From Thermococcus paralvinellae (GTDB lineage Archaea; Methanobacteriota_B; Thermococci; Thermococcales; Thermococcaceae), in the NCBI GenBank assembly GCA_015662175.1, contig DQUR01000269.1:1-8672 (forward strand): a stretch of DNA of 8,672 bases. The letters run 5' to 3'. The notes below the pieces were generated by a model. That model was not told the origin of the DNA, ran no database searches, and was given only the letters and a program-made list of their open reading frames with translations. Positions 1 to 6,469 of this stretch are shown here, one piece after another. How positions within the stretch are numbered: the stretch's first letter is position 1; every line of letters begins with the position of its first letter. A program made the position numbers and the translations under genes.

Positions 1-541
1 TGCAAAGGCCATAGTTGATGTCGCCATAAAGCTGGGTGCAAAAATTATTGTCATGCAGAGCGGAAAGACAGGAAGGCTGGATTTAGAAATCGAAGCAATA
101 CAACAGCTGGCAGATATGGCGGGCAAGTTTGGAATCAAGATAGCCCTGGAAAACACATTCAGCGTCAAAGATACGCTCTATGTTGTGGACAATGTGGATA
201 GGGAGAACGTTGGCTTTGCTCTGGATGTGGCCCATGCCTTCTTAAGTGCCCAGGGCGATGAGGGCAAGCTCCTCGAGGATGTCAGGCTGGGAACTGAAAA
301 AACAATAATCTTAATGATCCATGACAATTTTGGAAAGCTCACACCTCAGGTAGAGCCGGAAGATGCACTTGCTTATGGAGTAGGTGATTTGCATCTCCTA
401 CCGGGTGAAGGCAAGATACCCTTTGGAAAGGTTCTCAAGCTGTTTGGAGAGGTTCCGCTATTACTTAAAGTCAAAGATCCAGACAAATTCGCAAAGTTGC
501 CGGACAAGCAGACATTGATTGAAATTCTGACAGGAATTTAG
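1..541 (+). CDS. Sugar phosphate isomerase/epimerase-like TIM barrel protein (3' part)
   Basis: This is the C-terminal part of a xylose-isomerase-like (AP endonuclease family 2) TIM barrel. The frame is open from base 2, so the start lies before the window; the ATG at 53 is internal, because about 17 in-frame codons precede it (reading [14 protein letters not shown]). About 179 residues are present, where such proteins usually have about 250-290. Metal/substrate residues expected for the fold are visible: Glu in ALENTF (nt 149), Asp and His in ALDVAHA (nt 224 and 233), His-Asp in MIHDN (nt 320-325) and Glu in the strand-8 motif GEGKIPF (nt 407). Members act on sugars or sugar phosphates, or as DNA-repair endonucleases. 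The substrate cannot be read here, and the short loops favour the sugar isomerase/epimerase branch. The TAG stop at 539-541 overlaps the stop of the opposite-strand gene. Confidence 0.78.
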   Translation, partial: AKAIVDVAIKLGAKIIVMQSGKTGRLDLEIEAIQQLADMAGKFGIKIALENTFSVKDTLYVVDNVDRENVGFALDVAHAFLSAQGDEGKLLEDVRLGTEKTIILMIHDNFGKLTPQVEPEDALAYGVGDLHLLPGEGKIPFGKVLKLFGEVPLLLKVKDPDKFAKLPDKQTLIEILTGI

Positions 542-924
542 AGCCCAAGCCTTTCCTTTATCACCTTTAAGAGTTCCCCAAAGGCCAATCCAATTACCTC
601 CTTCTTCCTTGCAAAGTGAACTACCTCGGGGGTTAGATTCTTCCTGATTATTTCGGCCGCTTCTTCAATTGATATCTTTCCTTCCAGCCATGCATAGGCT
701 ATTATTGCCTCGGCTATATCTCCTTTTCCATGCTTATCCGTCCTCGGGGGAATCAGGTGAGAAAGCTTGGCCCTGCTAAGTGCCAAAGCTAAAGAAGAAT
801 TCGGAACCCTGCCTGCTGCGGGATATCCCAAATACTCACTTAGGGCGAGGGAGAATATAAAATTGACCAAAGAATCACCGAACTTCGAGAGGTTTTTGTC
901 TGTGAAGTCTTTTGAGTATCTCAT
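538..924 (-). CDS. Small RNase III-fold family protein, archaeal type
   Basis: A 128-residue helical protein with an RNase III-like domain and no dsRNA-binding domain. The signature KFGDSLVNF (residues 14-22, Asp17) matches the canonical LEFLGDS helix, and [15 protein letters not shown] (residues 68-82, Asp69 and Glu72) matches the second acidic pair D-x-x-E. It fits the short archaeal ribonuclease III family known in Thermococcales (the Ribonucleas_3_2 type in Pfam, from memory). The Glu that lies four residues before the signature Asp in bacterial RNase III (E. coli Glu41) is Ser13 here, so catalysis is uncertain. The ATG start overlaps the rpoL stop by 4 nt (ATGA) and has no clear Shine-Dalgarno, which suggests translational coupling. 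It is the last gene of the csl4 operon. Cleavage or binding of double-stranded RNA is inferred from the fold. Confidence 0.72.
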   Translation of the reverse strand: MRYSKDFTDKNLSKFGDSLVNFIFSLALSEYLGYPAAGRVPNSSLALALSRAKLSHLIPPRTDKHGKGDIAEAIIAYAWLEGKISIEEAAEIIRKNLTPEVVHFARKKEVIGLAFGELLKVIKERLGL

Positions 925-1223
925 GTTTGGGCTGAAAACTTCTTTGTTGTTTTTTCCCAGATCTCAAGGAGCTCCTTAGCCCTGTCAAATATTCTCTGAG
1001 CCGCTTCCTCCAAAGCCTTTTCTGGGGTTATCTTGCCATCGGTAACAACTCTAAACTTTGGCTTTCTGGCGGTCAAGATTGGATGTTCAATCGTGTATCC
1101 GGCAAATGTAACGTGCTTGTTTTCATGAAGAACTTCATTGAGAAGATTGGCAAATGTGTGGTCTTCTCCAACAAGGTAAAACTCCATTACATTCCCTTCG
1201 CGCTTGATAACCTCAATCTTCAT
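921..1223 (-). CDS. rpoL: DNA-directed RNA polymerase subunit L
   Basis: A 100-residue homologue of eukaryotic Rpb11/AC19 and one half of bacterial alpha. RpoL pairs with RpoD to form the assembly platform of archaeal RNA polymerase. The family motif [14 protein letters not shown] spans residues 19-32, followed by GYTIEHP (42-48) and [12 protein letters not shown] (52-63); the C-terminal helix runs from about 66 to 95. Start choice: GGTGA at 1233-1229 lies 5 nt before the ATG at 1223. The in-frame GTG at 1232 sits inside that Shine-Dalgarno and would add MKK before the family's usual MKIEV start, so 1223 is preferred. The first codons overlap the end of the DUF2067 gene by 11 nt, and the stop overlaps the next start as ATGA. 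This points to tight translational coupling within the csl4 operon. Confidence 0.95.
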   Translation of the reverse strand: MKIEVIKREGNVMEFYLVGEDHTFANLLNEVLHENKHVTFAGYTIEHPILTARKPKFRVVTDGKITPEKALEEAAQRIFDRAKELLEIWEKTTKKFSAQT

Positions 1224-1842
1224 TTTCTTCACCCGTCAAATGTTTTAACATTATCTCCATAGCCTGCTCCTTGTTCTTCACGAGTTCGTATTTAAACTTA
1301 TCCTCCTTATACTCGGCCACTCCAAGCTTGACCATTAGATCCAGTATCTTTTCCGGATCAATGTTAAAAACAACGGCCAAGGGTAATGCGACCTCCCTTA
1401 TCTGCCGCGTGGTTTGGAGGGAAATATCTCCAAGACATTTTCCAAGCTTCCTTGTGAGCTCAACTATTTTGTTCCATGGTATTGAGGTCTCGAGTTCATT
1501 GTCTTTAAGTTCAGCGGTCTCCCCGAGCAACTCAAGGGTTTTTAACAGAATTGGGGCTGAAATGCTAACACCCGCTTCTCTGAATATGTCGTCCAGCGTG
1601 TACCTATACAGCCCGCGTTTGTTTGCATATAAACGAGAGCGAATCCTTTTGTGAATGTCCCTAATTTTGTATATCGCTTCCCTGATTTCATCTTTGGTTC
1701 CTTGAATATTAATCCTTATGGAGTTAAGTTTTCCATGAACATAAATAAAAGCAGGTAGATTAAGCTTTTCAAGTTCTTTCATAAACTCCTCCTTTTCCAC
1801 ATCATCCTTCACATGGATGACGATTACCTTTTTGGCTTTCAT
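1213..1842 (-). CDS. DUF2067 family protein, possible RNA-binding
   Basis: A 209-residue protein of unknown function that I recognise as an archaeal DUF2067-type protein. The N-terminal part (residues 1-70) has an alternating strand/helix pattern ([36 protein letters not shown]), suggesting a small ferredoxin-like alpha/beta fold. It is followed by the basic helix [16 protein letters not shown] (62-77). Residues 80-205 are mostly helical, with a [11 protein letters not shown] segment and a winged-helix-like C-terminal region ([17 protein letters not shown]). There is no catalytic motif, membrane segment or signal peptide. The ATG is preceded by GGTGTG with a 4-nt spacer and starts 3 nt after the csl4 stop; the 3' end overlaps rpoL by 11 nt. 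A role linked to RNA polymerase or the exosome is inferred only from position and the basic patch. Confidence 0.7.
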   Translation of the reverse strand: MKAKKVIVIHVKDDVEKEEFMKELEKLNLPAFIYVHGKLNSIRINIQGTKDEIREAIYKIRDIHKRIRSRLYANKRGLYRYTLDDIFREAGVSISAPILLKTLELLGETAELKDNELETSIPWNKIVELTRKLGKCLGDISLQTTRQIREVALPLAVVFNIDPEKILDLMVKLGVAEYKEDKFKYELVKNKEQAMEIMLKHLTGEENED

Positions 1843-1845
1843 ACC

Positions 1846-2451
1846 TCACACCTGAATCCTAATCTTCCGGTAAAACGTTGAGAGCTTCCTTGTTTCAACC
1901 CTCCCACATTTGGGACACACAAGCTGATTGCCCTTCCTTATCAGCGGAGCCTTACAGTTTGAACATAAAGCAAAAACAACACCTAAATCCGGAGCTCTGG
2001 TTGTGAGCTGAATCGGACTCTTTTTATCGATTAAAACCCTTGCCCTTACTATGTCCCCGATCTTAAATTCCCTGCTCATATCCTCCACGAATCCTTCCTT
2101 AACTTGGGATATGTGAATTCCAGCAAGTTTTGATGTTGCTATCTCTCTGTAATCATTTCTGTCTTCAATTTGAAGAAGCTGAACGATTGCCGCTTGAGGC
2201 TTTACTTCAATCACCTTCGCAATAACAACCTGTCCAACTTTTGGAATTGGAGGAACATCTGTGACCGGAACGACACTTATTTCCATTTTTTCTTGGCTTA
2301 TTCTAACTTTTCCTGCTCTTGTTGCATATAGCTCCCCATTCTCTTCAATAACTCCTTCTCCCGGGAGGAACTCTTCTATAACTCCAAGATAATCACCTGG
2401 AAGAACAAAATCCCCATTTTTCGCTGATTCTTTCCTCTTATCCCCATCCAT
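1846..2451 (-). CDS. csl4: Exosome complex RNA-binding protein Csl4
   Basis: A 201-residue cap subunit of the archaeal exosome. Csl4 sits on the Rrp41-Rrp42 ring and helps feed RNA 3' ends into the phosphorolytic chamber. The N-terminal Csl4 domain includes FVLPGDYLGVIEEFLPGEGV (residues 15-34) and the strand LYATRAGKVRI. The S1 domain lies at about 70-150 (KVGQVVIAKVIEV, GIHISQV, FKIGDIVRARVL). The C-terminal zinc ribbon has Cys163, Cys166, Cys179 and Cys182 (CSNC and CPKC). The ATG at 2451 has GGTGTG 4 nt upstream. It is the first gene of the minus-strand operon csl4-DUF2067-rpoL-RNase III-like, with a TATA-like promoter near 2484-2494. The three domains and full length make this call secure. 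Confidence 0.93.
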   Translation of the reverse strand: MDGDKRKESAKNGDFVLPGDYLGVIEEFLPGEGVIEENGELYATRAGKVRISQEKMEISVVPVTDVPPIPKVGQVVIAKVIEVKPQAAIVQLLQIEDRNDYREIATSKLAGIHISQVKEGFVEDMSREFKIGDIVRARVLIDKKSPIQLTTRAPDLGVVFALCSNCKAPLIRKGNQLVCPKCGRVETRKLSTFYRKIRIQV

Positions 2452-2483
2452 TCTTCACACCCAAGTGAATTTTGATTGCCCGA

Positions 2484-2494
2484 TCTTTTAAGCT
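2484..2494 (-). promoter_or_regulatory. Putative promoter of the csl4 operon
   Basis: On the minus strand AAGCTTAAAAG lies in the 112-nt divergent spacer and resembles an archaeal BRE/TATA element. A start point about 25 nt downstream, near 2462-2466, would leave a leader of about 11-15 nt carrying the GGGTGTGA ribosome binding site (2462-2455) before the ATG at 2451. The box is weaker than the thrS one on the other strand. Position and spacing support it; there is no direct evidence of transcription. Confidence 0.4.
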
Positions 2495-2505
2495 TATGGG
2501 GCGAC

Positions 2506-2518
2506 ATATATTTTATAA
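2506..2518 (+). promoter_or_regulatory. Putative TATA box of thrS
   Basis: ATATATTTTATAA is the most A+T-rich stretch in the csl4/thrS divergent spacer. It fits an archaeal TATA box and would place initiation around 2537-2541. That gives a leader of roughly 25 nt before the thrS ATG at 2564, containing the Shine-Dalgarno. The remainder of the spacer shows no obvious operator palindrome or T-box-like structure. Confidence 0.5.
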
Positions 2519-2553
2519 GGAACCTGGAGAATTTTTATTCGTCAATGTGTTCG

Positions 2554-2559
2554 GGTGAT
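2554..2559 (+). promoter_or_regulatory. Ribosome binding site deciding the thrS start
   Basis: GGTGAT is complementary to the anti-Shine-Dalgarno CACCUCC region of archaeal 16S rRNA. It lies 4 nt before the ATG at 2564. In-frame GTG (2555) and ATG (2558) codons lie within the site, so they are poor starts. The 4-5 nt spacing recurs for rpoL, mptA, csl4 and the DUF2067 gene in this window. Confidence 0.65.
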
Positions 2560-2563
2560 GGAG

Positions 2564-4441
2564 ATGAGGATGCTTTTAATCCATAGCGATTATCTTGAGT
2601 ATGAGGTCAAAGACAAAGCTTTGAAAAAGCCCGAAGAGATAAGTGAAGAGCAAAAGAGGGGAAGGCTTGAAGAAGTCCTTGCTGTCTTTGTAAGCGTCGA
2701 GAAGGTTGATGAGCAAAACCCAGAAGAAGTCGTTGAAAAGGCCGTTGCTGAGATTAAAGATGTAGCCTATCAGGTTAAAGCCCAAAACATATTTGTTTAT
2801 CCCTTTGCCCACTTAAGCAGTGAATTGGCTTCACCAGATGTTGCTCTTAAGATTCTCAAAGCAATTGAAGGGAAGCTCAAGGAGGAGGGCTTCAACGTTA
2901 AGAGGGCACCCTTTGGATACTACAAAGCGTTTAAGCTAAGCTGTAAAGGCCATCCACTGGCAGAGCTTTCAAGAACGATAGTTCCAGGGAAGGTTAAGAA
3001 AGAAGAAGAGGTTCCAGAAGCTTTGAAGAAAGAAGAGGAACTCGTCAGCTACTGGTACATACTCACACCAGAGGGAGAACTCATTGAGGTCGATAAGTTC
3101 GACTTCACGGGGCATGAGAACCTCAAAAAGTTTGCAAGCTATGAGATAAGCAAGAGCAGAATAGCGGAGAAGGAGCCGCCTCACGTCAGGATAATGCTTG
3201 AGCAGGAGTTAGTTGACTATGAGCCGGGAAGCGATCCTGGGAACTTAAGATACTATCCAAAGGGGAGGCTCATCAAGTCATTGCTTGAGCAGTACGTTAC
3301 GGAGAAAGTTATAGAATACGGTGCCATGGAAGTTGAGACGCCAATAATGTATGACTTTGAACACCCGGCCCTTGAAAAGTATCTGAACAGATTTCCAGCG
3401 AGGCAATACATTGTCAAGAGCGGCGATAAGAAGTACTTCCTCAGGTTTGCCGCCTGCTTTGGTCAGTTCCTCATAAAAAAGGATGCAACAATTAGCTACA
3501 AACACTTACCATTGAGAATGTACGAGCTCACGAGATATTCATTCAGGAGGGAGAAAAGGGGTGAGCTGAGCGGCCTCAGGAGGCTTAGGGCCTTCACAAT
3601 GCCAGATATGCACACTGTTGCCAAGGACTTAAAGCAGGCCATGGAGGAGTTCAAGAAGCAGTATAAGCTAAGCATGGAAGTTCTTAGAGGTGTTGGACTA
3701 ACTCCCGATGATTATGAGGTCGCAATAAGATTCACGGAGGACTTCTGGAACGAGAACAGGGAATTCATTGTTGAGCTGGCAAGGATCATAGGGAAACCTA
3801 TCCTGATAGAGATGTGGAAGCAGAGGTTCTTCTACTTCATCCTCAAGTTCGAATTCAACTTCGTTGACAACCTCGACAAAGCCGCGGCTTTGAGCACGGT
3901 GCAGATTGATGTGGAAAACGCGGAGAGGTTTGGAATCACATACTTTGACGAGGATGGAAAGGAAAAGCATCCGCTCATACTCCACTGCTCACCGAGCGGT
4001 GCAATTGAGAGGGTGATGTATGCGATACTTGAGAAACAGGCCAGGCTTAGGAATCAGGGAAGGAAACCAATGTATCCCCTCTGGCTCAGTCCGATACAGG
4101 TCAGGGTTATTCCCGTCAGCGAAGATTATCTTGACTATGCCCTTTATATTGCAGGAAAGCTTGAGGGTGCAAAAATCAGGGCGGATGTTGATGATACAAG
4201 TGATAGGTTGACAAAGAAGATCAGGAAGGCTGAGAGGGAGTGGATTCCCTACATAATTGTGGTCGGTGAGAAGGAGAAAAGGCTGGGCATCGTTACCGTC
4301 AGGAAGAGGGAGGATGGCAAACAGTATGAAATGCAGCTTGAGGACTTGATAAAAGAGATAAAACAGGGGGTGGGTGGATTCCCATACAAGCCAAGGCCCC
4401 TACCATTACTGCTTTCCCAAAGACCAAGGTTCAGGGGATGA
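2564..4441 (+). CDS. thrS: Threonyl-tRNA synthetase, archaeal type with DTD-like editing domain
   Basis: Class II synthetase of 625 residues that charges tRNA-Thr. The N-terminal domain (1 to about 145) is the archaeal editing module related to D-aminoacyl-tRNA deacylase. It starts [10 protein letters not shown] and keeps His83, Tyr120, Lys121 and Glu134, numbering that coincides with the functional residues reported for Pyrococcus abyssi. This numbering match supports the start at 2564 rather than 2555. The catalytic core has motif 1 ending VETPIMYD (Pro260), motif 2 YSFRRE (Arg328) and motif 3 [11 protein letters not shown] (Arg483). Cys298, His350 and His474 correspond to the zinc-binding Cys/His/His that select threonine. 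The anticodon-binding domain spans about 515-615. The usual bacterial TGS and HxxxH editing domains are absent, as expected. The gene is alone on the plus strand and has its own promoter. Confidence 0.97.
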   Translation: MRMLLIHSDYLEYEVKDKALKKPEEISEEQKRGRLEEVLAVFVSVEKVDEQNPEEVVEKAVAEIKDVAYQVKAQNIFVYPFAHLSSELASPDVALKILKAIEGKLKEEGFNVKRAPFGYYKAFKLSCKGHPLAELSRTIVPGKVKKEEEVPEALKKEEELVSYWYILTPEGELIEVDKFDFTGHENLKKFASYEISKSRIAEKEPPHVRIMLEQELVDYEPGSDPGNLRYYPKGRLIKSLLEQYVTEKVIEYGAMEVETPIMYDFEHPALEKYLNRFPARQYIVKSGDKKYFLRFAACFGQFLIKKDATISYKHLPLRMYELTRYSFRREKRGELSGLRRLRAFTMPDMHTVAKDLKQAMEEFKKQYKLSMEVLRGVGLTPDDYEVAIRFTEDFWNENREFIVELARIIGKPILIEMWKQRFFYFILKFEFNFVDNLDKAAALSTVQIDVENAERFGITYFDEDGKEKHPLILHCSPSGAIERVMYAILEKQARLRNQGRKPMYPLWLSPIQVRVIPVSEDYLDYALYIAGKLEGAKIRADVDDTSDRLTKKIRKAEREWIPYIIVVGEKEKRLGIVTVRKREDGKQYEMQLEDLIKEIKQGVGGFPYKPRPLPLLLSQRPRFRG

Positions 4442-4448
4442 TTTTTTT
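4442..4448 (+). terminator. Putative U-tract terminator of thrS
   Basis: Seven consecutive T residues start directly after the thrS TGA. Archaeal RNA polymerase can terminate at U-rich tracts without a hairpin. A second five-T run (4464-4468) follows 15 nt later. The location in a 47-nt spacer between convergent genes favours a termination role. Confidence 0.45.
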
Positions 4449-4460
4449 CTCCCGTACTTT

Positions 4461-4490
4461 AGATTTTTCCAAAGCCACTGGAAAAGATCT
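4461..4490. repeat. Imperfect inverted repeat between convergent genes
   Basis: The left arm AGATTTTTCC (4461-4470) and right arm GGAAAAGATCT (4480-4490) can form 10 base pairs with a single bulged G at 4486 and a 9-nt loop. The right arm includes part of the stop codon of the minus-strand TIP26-like gene. It could protect 3' ends or pause polymerase for both convergent transcripts. On neither strand is it followed by a long T-run, so it is not a classical intrinsic terminator. Confidence 0.4.
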
Positions 4491-5163
4491 ATGATTTAAA
4501 GTTCTCAATTGTTTCTCTGATGAATTCCTTGGCTTCTTCGCTAAGCTTCTCCTCACTCACTTCCCTGCCGTATTTGTCATATATCTTGCCCTCAATTAAG
4601 TTGATTTCAAAAACCTCATACATCATCTCATCCATGTCTTCAATCTTAGTTCCGTGATCCCTTAAGTGGCTCCTTACACTGTCTATGTCTACATATTTGC
4701 CACATGCCTCGCACTTATAGAACTGCCAGAATACGAAGTCCTGACCGATTGTCATGTTGTTCTTAAGGTGGTCAATAAACCTGCCACCCAGGTATTCGTA
4801 AAAATCTTCCTGGATTAACGTTCCATCCCCCTCCACAACCTTGAACCCTCTCCAGATTATGTGATCATTTATGTCCACAAGGGTTCCCTTGAGAAATTTT
4901 GAGGTCATGATAAATGTTCCGTTATGAATGTAAAACGTCCTCTTATCTGGGACAACCACAATATCAACCCCTTCTCCTTCTTTTAATTCACTGAGTTTTT
5001 CTGCCTCTTTCCTGCTGTTTGCAACTCGAATCCTTAATTTTAGGTTGCTTTTCTTATGCCTTCCGATTATCCTGTCCCCAGCCAAGTCCCAGTGATAGTC
5101 ATCGAGTGTTCTAATCCTGGAGTAAACCTTTCTAAGCTTTGAATCAATCTCACTGTACTTCAC
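4489..5163 (-). CDS. TBP-interacting protein, TIP26-like
   Basis: A 224-residue protein resembling TIP26 of Thermococcus kodakarensis, which binds TATA-binding protein and hinders its binding to TATA DNA. The N-terminal domain (about 1-145) is mixed alpha/beta, which in TIP26 is described as nuclease-like in fold without activity. The run VVVPDKRTFYIHNG is its central strand region. A C2H2-like zinc site CEAC...HLRDH (Cys151, Cys154, His166, His170 with this start) is followed by an acidic helical tail. Three in-frame GTG codons (5172, 5169, 5163) are possible starts. The last is preceded by GGTGGT at 5173-5168 with a 4-nt spacer and gives the 224-residue length I recall for TIP26, so it is chosen. 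The gene lies 55 nt after mptA and may be co-transcribed or have its own promoter. The family call is from memory of the sequence pattern. Confidence 0.7.
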   Translation of the reverse strand: MKYSEIDSKLRKVYSRIRTLDDYHWDLAGDRIIGRHKKSNLKLRIRVANSRKEAEKLSELKEGEGVDIVVVPDKRTFYIHNGTFIMTSKFLKGTLVDINDHIIWRGFKVVEGDGTLIQEDFYEYLGGRFIDHLKNNMTIGQDFVFWQFYKCEACGKYVDIDSVRSHLRDHGTKIEDMDEMMYEVFEINLIEGKIYDKYGREVSEEKLSEEAKEFIRETIENFKS

Positions 5164-5193
5164 AACCACCACCCAAAAGAGAATCGAAAGTGG

Positions 5194-5203
5194 AATTAAT
5201 AAG
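5194..5203 (-). promoter_or_regulatory. Possible weak promoter of the TIP26-like gene
   Basis: CTTATTAATT on the minus strand lies in the short spacer after mptA. A TATA box here would start transcription close to 5172. That would give a nearly leaderless transcript if translation begins at the first GTG, or a leader of about 9 nt if it begins at 5163. The match is poor, and read-through from mptA is an equally good explanation. Confidence 0.25.
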
Positions 5204-5218
5204 TCTTCCCGGAAAACT

Positions 5219-6031
5219 TTAAAAAGGATACCACGTTTCGGCTATTACGTCATGCTTATGAATGCTCTCCAGGCTGATAACCCTTACATGAATCCTGCCT
5301 TTAAAACGCTGTTTTGCTTTGAATATTATCTCCCTGGCAACATCCTCAACGAATCTTGGATTCTGATACATTCGCTGAACAACGGCATTCTCGTCAACGG
5401 TCTTCAGAAGTGTATAGGTGGGAGAGCTGAAGGAACTTTCAACAACCTCAATCATGTCCTCAAGGGCTATCTCCTCATTGAAGCTGGTCTTTATTTCTAA
5501 GGTTGCTATGGCCCTCTGGATGTGGGTCTTTCCCCGGTTATTCACCATTGCATGGGGACAGGCGGTGTTTCCTACAACCCTAACCCTGAGCACCTTTTCA
5601 AGTTTCCCCTTCTCCTTTATTAATCCAACCTCCACATCATATGTCTCCAGGCTTTTTCTCCTACTTACAGGGGTTTCTCTTTCAAGTATAAGATGGGTTT
5701 TTATCCATATCTCAGCCCTTTGGTGTGGGTGTTTTTCCTCCAATCGTTTAATTATGGCAAGTTCAAGCTCTTCAAGCGATGAATGAACCTTGCTGACCTC
5801 CTCCTCTATCGCTTCGCTCATTGTTTCTGTAATACTCTCCACAAGACGGCTCATGTGTATCCCTTTCTTCTCCTCGGGGACGTCAATGGTAATTTCGAAC
5901 GTTGGAATAAACGTGTAAAGCCTACCTTTCCAGTTAATCTTTGCCACAGTTCTGAGATTTGTTATGCCAACCCTACGCAACCTTTCCCTGATTTCAGGAA
6001 CCTCCTCCTGAGTTTCAAAAATTCCGTCCAC
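5219..6031 (-). CDS. mptA: GTP cyclohydrolase IV (MptA)
   Basis: A 270-residue archaeal GTP cyclohydrolase related to bacterial FolE2. MptA is a metal (Fe2+) enzyme that converts GTP to 7,8-dihydroneopterin 2',3'-cyclic phosphate, the first step of archaeal folate/methanopterin-type pterin synthesis. Sequence marks: [19 protein letters not shown] (residues 45-63), the core [11 protein letters not shown] (Cys158, His160), His170 in [26 protein letters not shown] (Glu214) and the C-terminal SLESIHKHD (Glu255, His258). The spacings Cys-x11-His and Glu-x2-His agree with the FolE2 metal ligands, so these are the likely metal and catalytic residues. The GTG start has GGTGAT at 6042-6037 with a 5-nt spacer. 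It lies 42 nt after the DUF1699-like gene and may have an internal promoter. Confidence 0.92.
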   Translation of the reverse strand: MDGIFETQEEVPEIRERLRRVGITNLRTVAKINWKGRLYTFIPTFEITIDVPEEKKGIHMSRLVESITETMSEAIEEEVSKVHSSLEELELAIIKRLEEKHPHQRAEIWIKTHLILERETPVSRRKSLETYDVEVGLIKEKGKLEKVLRVRVVGNTACPHAMVNNRGKTHIQRAIATLEIKTSFNEEIALEDMIEVVESSFSSPTYTLLKTVDENAVVQRMYQNPRFVEDVAREIIFKAKQRFKGRIHVRVISLESIHKHDVIAETWYPF

Positions 6032-6036
6032 TTTTT

Positions 6037-6042
6037 ATCACC
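6037..6042 (-). promoter_or_regulatory. Ribosome binding site deciding the mptA GTG start
   Basis: GGTGAT lies 5 nt before the GTG at 6031. The nearby ATG triplets (around 6044 and 6055) are out of frame with mptA, so the rare GTG start is well supported. Confidence 0.65.
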
Positions 6043-6073
6043 ATTTAATCTCATCACTATCAAATTGGCAACG

Positions 6074-6463
6074 CTATTTTCCATTGATTATATAATACAG
6101 GGTTCTCAAGGGAATTCCCAGCTCATTGCTGATTTCTTTTGGTGTTTTTCCCTTTTTCATTAACTCTCTGATTTGGAGGAGAACGGTTTTATCATATTTC
6201 CTTGGCCTTCCTCTTGATCTCTTTATGGGAACAATGTCAATGCCCATCTGCCTGAGAGCTTTTATAACCCTCTTTGAAACCTTTGGATACAGGCTCGGGG
6301 GACAACCAATAACCCTTACATTTGGGGCATTCTCCAGAATTCTCACAAGTATTTCCTTAGTTGGCCTAAGGTTGATGTAAACCTCCTTCACGTCTTCATT
6401 GACCATCTCATCTATTTTTTTTAAAAGTTCTTCGTTATTTCTCGCCTTTATTTCAACCCTCAC
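6074..6463 (-). CDS. DUF1699-like protein with AT-hook-like motif and recombinase-type HTH
   Basis: A 129-residue two-part protein. Residues 1-80 form a small alpha/beta domain (EVYINLRPTKEILVRILENA, VRVIGCPPSLYP, KALRQMGIDIVPI) resembling the archaeal DUF1699 family. Residues 83-90 read SRGRPRKY, an AT-hook-like minor-groove motif. Residues 92-128 form a helix-turn-helix (LLQIRELMKKGKTPKEISNE, then GIPLRTLYYIING) of the kind found at the C terminus of Hin/resolvase recombinases. The recombinase catalytic domain is absent. DNA binding, perhaps as a regulator, is inferred from the C-terminal half; targets and the role of the N-terminal domain are unknown. The GTG start is supported by GGGGTGA (6476-6470) 6 nt upstream, formed partly by the stop of the DUF530-like gene. 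It sits just upstream of mptA. Confidence 0.68.
   Translation of the reverse strand: MRVEIKARNNEELLKKIDEMVNEDVKEVYINLRPTKEILVRILENAPNVRVIGCPPSLYPKVSKRVIKALRQMGIDIVPIKRSRGRPRKYDKTVLLQIRELMKKGKTPKEISNELGIPLRTLYYIINGK
6087..6095 (-). promoter_or_regulatory. Possible internal TATA box for mptA
   Basis: The minus strand reads TTATATAAT in the last codons of the DUF1699-like gene. A start about 25-27 nt downstream (near 6064) would leave a leader of roughly 30 nt before the mptA GTG, including its ribosome binding site. The stretch also encodes LYYIIN, so the A+T richness may come from coding alone. Confidence 0.35.
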
Positions 6464-6469
6464 CCTTTC

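Noticed and set aside
767..979. Open reading frame on the strand opposite the RNase III-like gene and rpoL end
   Set aside because: It lies antisense to two well-supported overlapping genes, has no family resemblance and a low-complexity hydrophobic tail.
5418..5786. 122-codon plus-strand frame opposite mptA
   Set aside because: It is antisense to the conserved catalytic core of mptA, and Ser/Phe-rich composition without motifs marks it as a shadow.
6032..6073. GTGATGA in the DUF1699/mptA spacer looks like a C box of a C/D-box guide RNA, with GTGATAA as a C' box
   Set aside because: No CTGA lies between them and the spacing is only 9 nt. The second motif is better explained as the mptA Shine-Dalgarno, so a guide RNA is not supported.
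6110..6119. Perfect 10-base palindrome GGGAATTCCC
   Set aside because: It lies within coding sequence, has no partner site and occurs only once as far as I can see, so a regulatory role is not supported.
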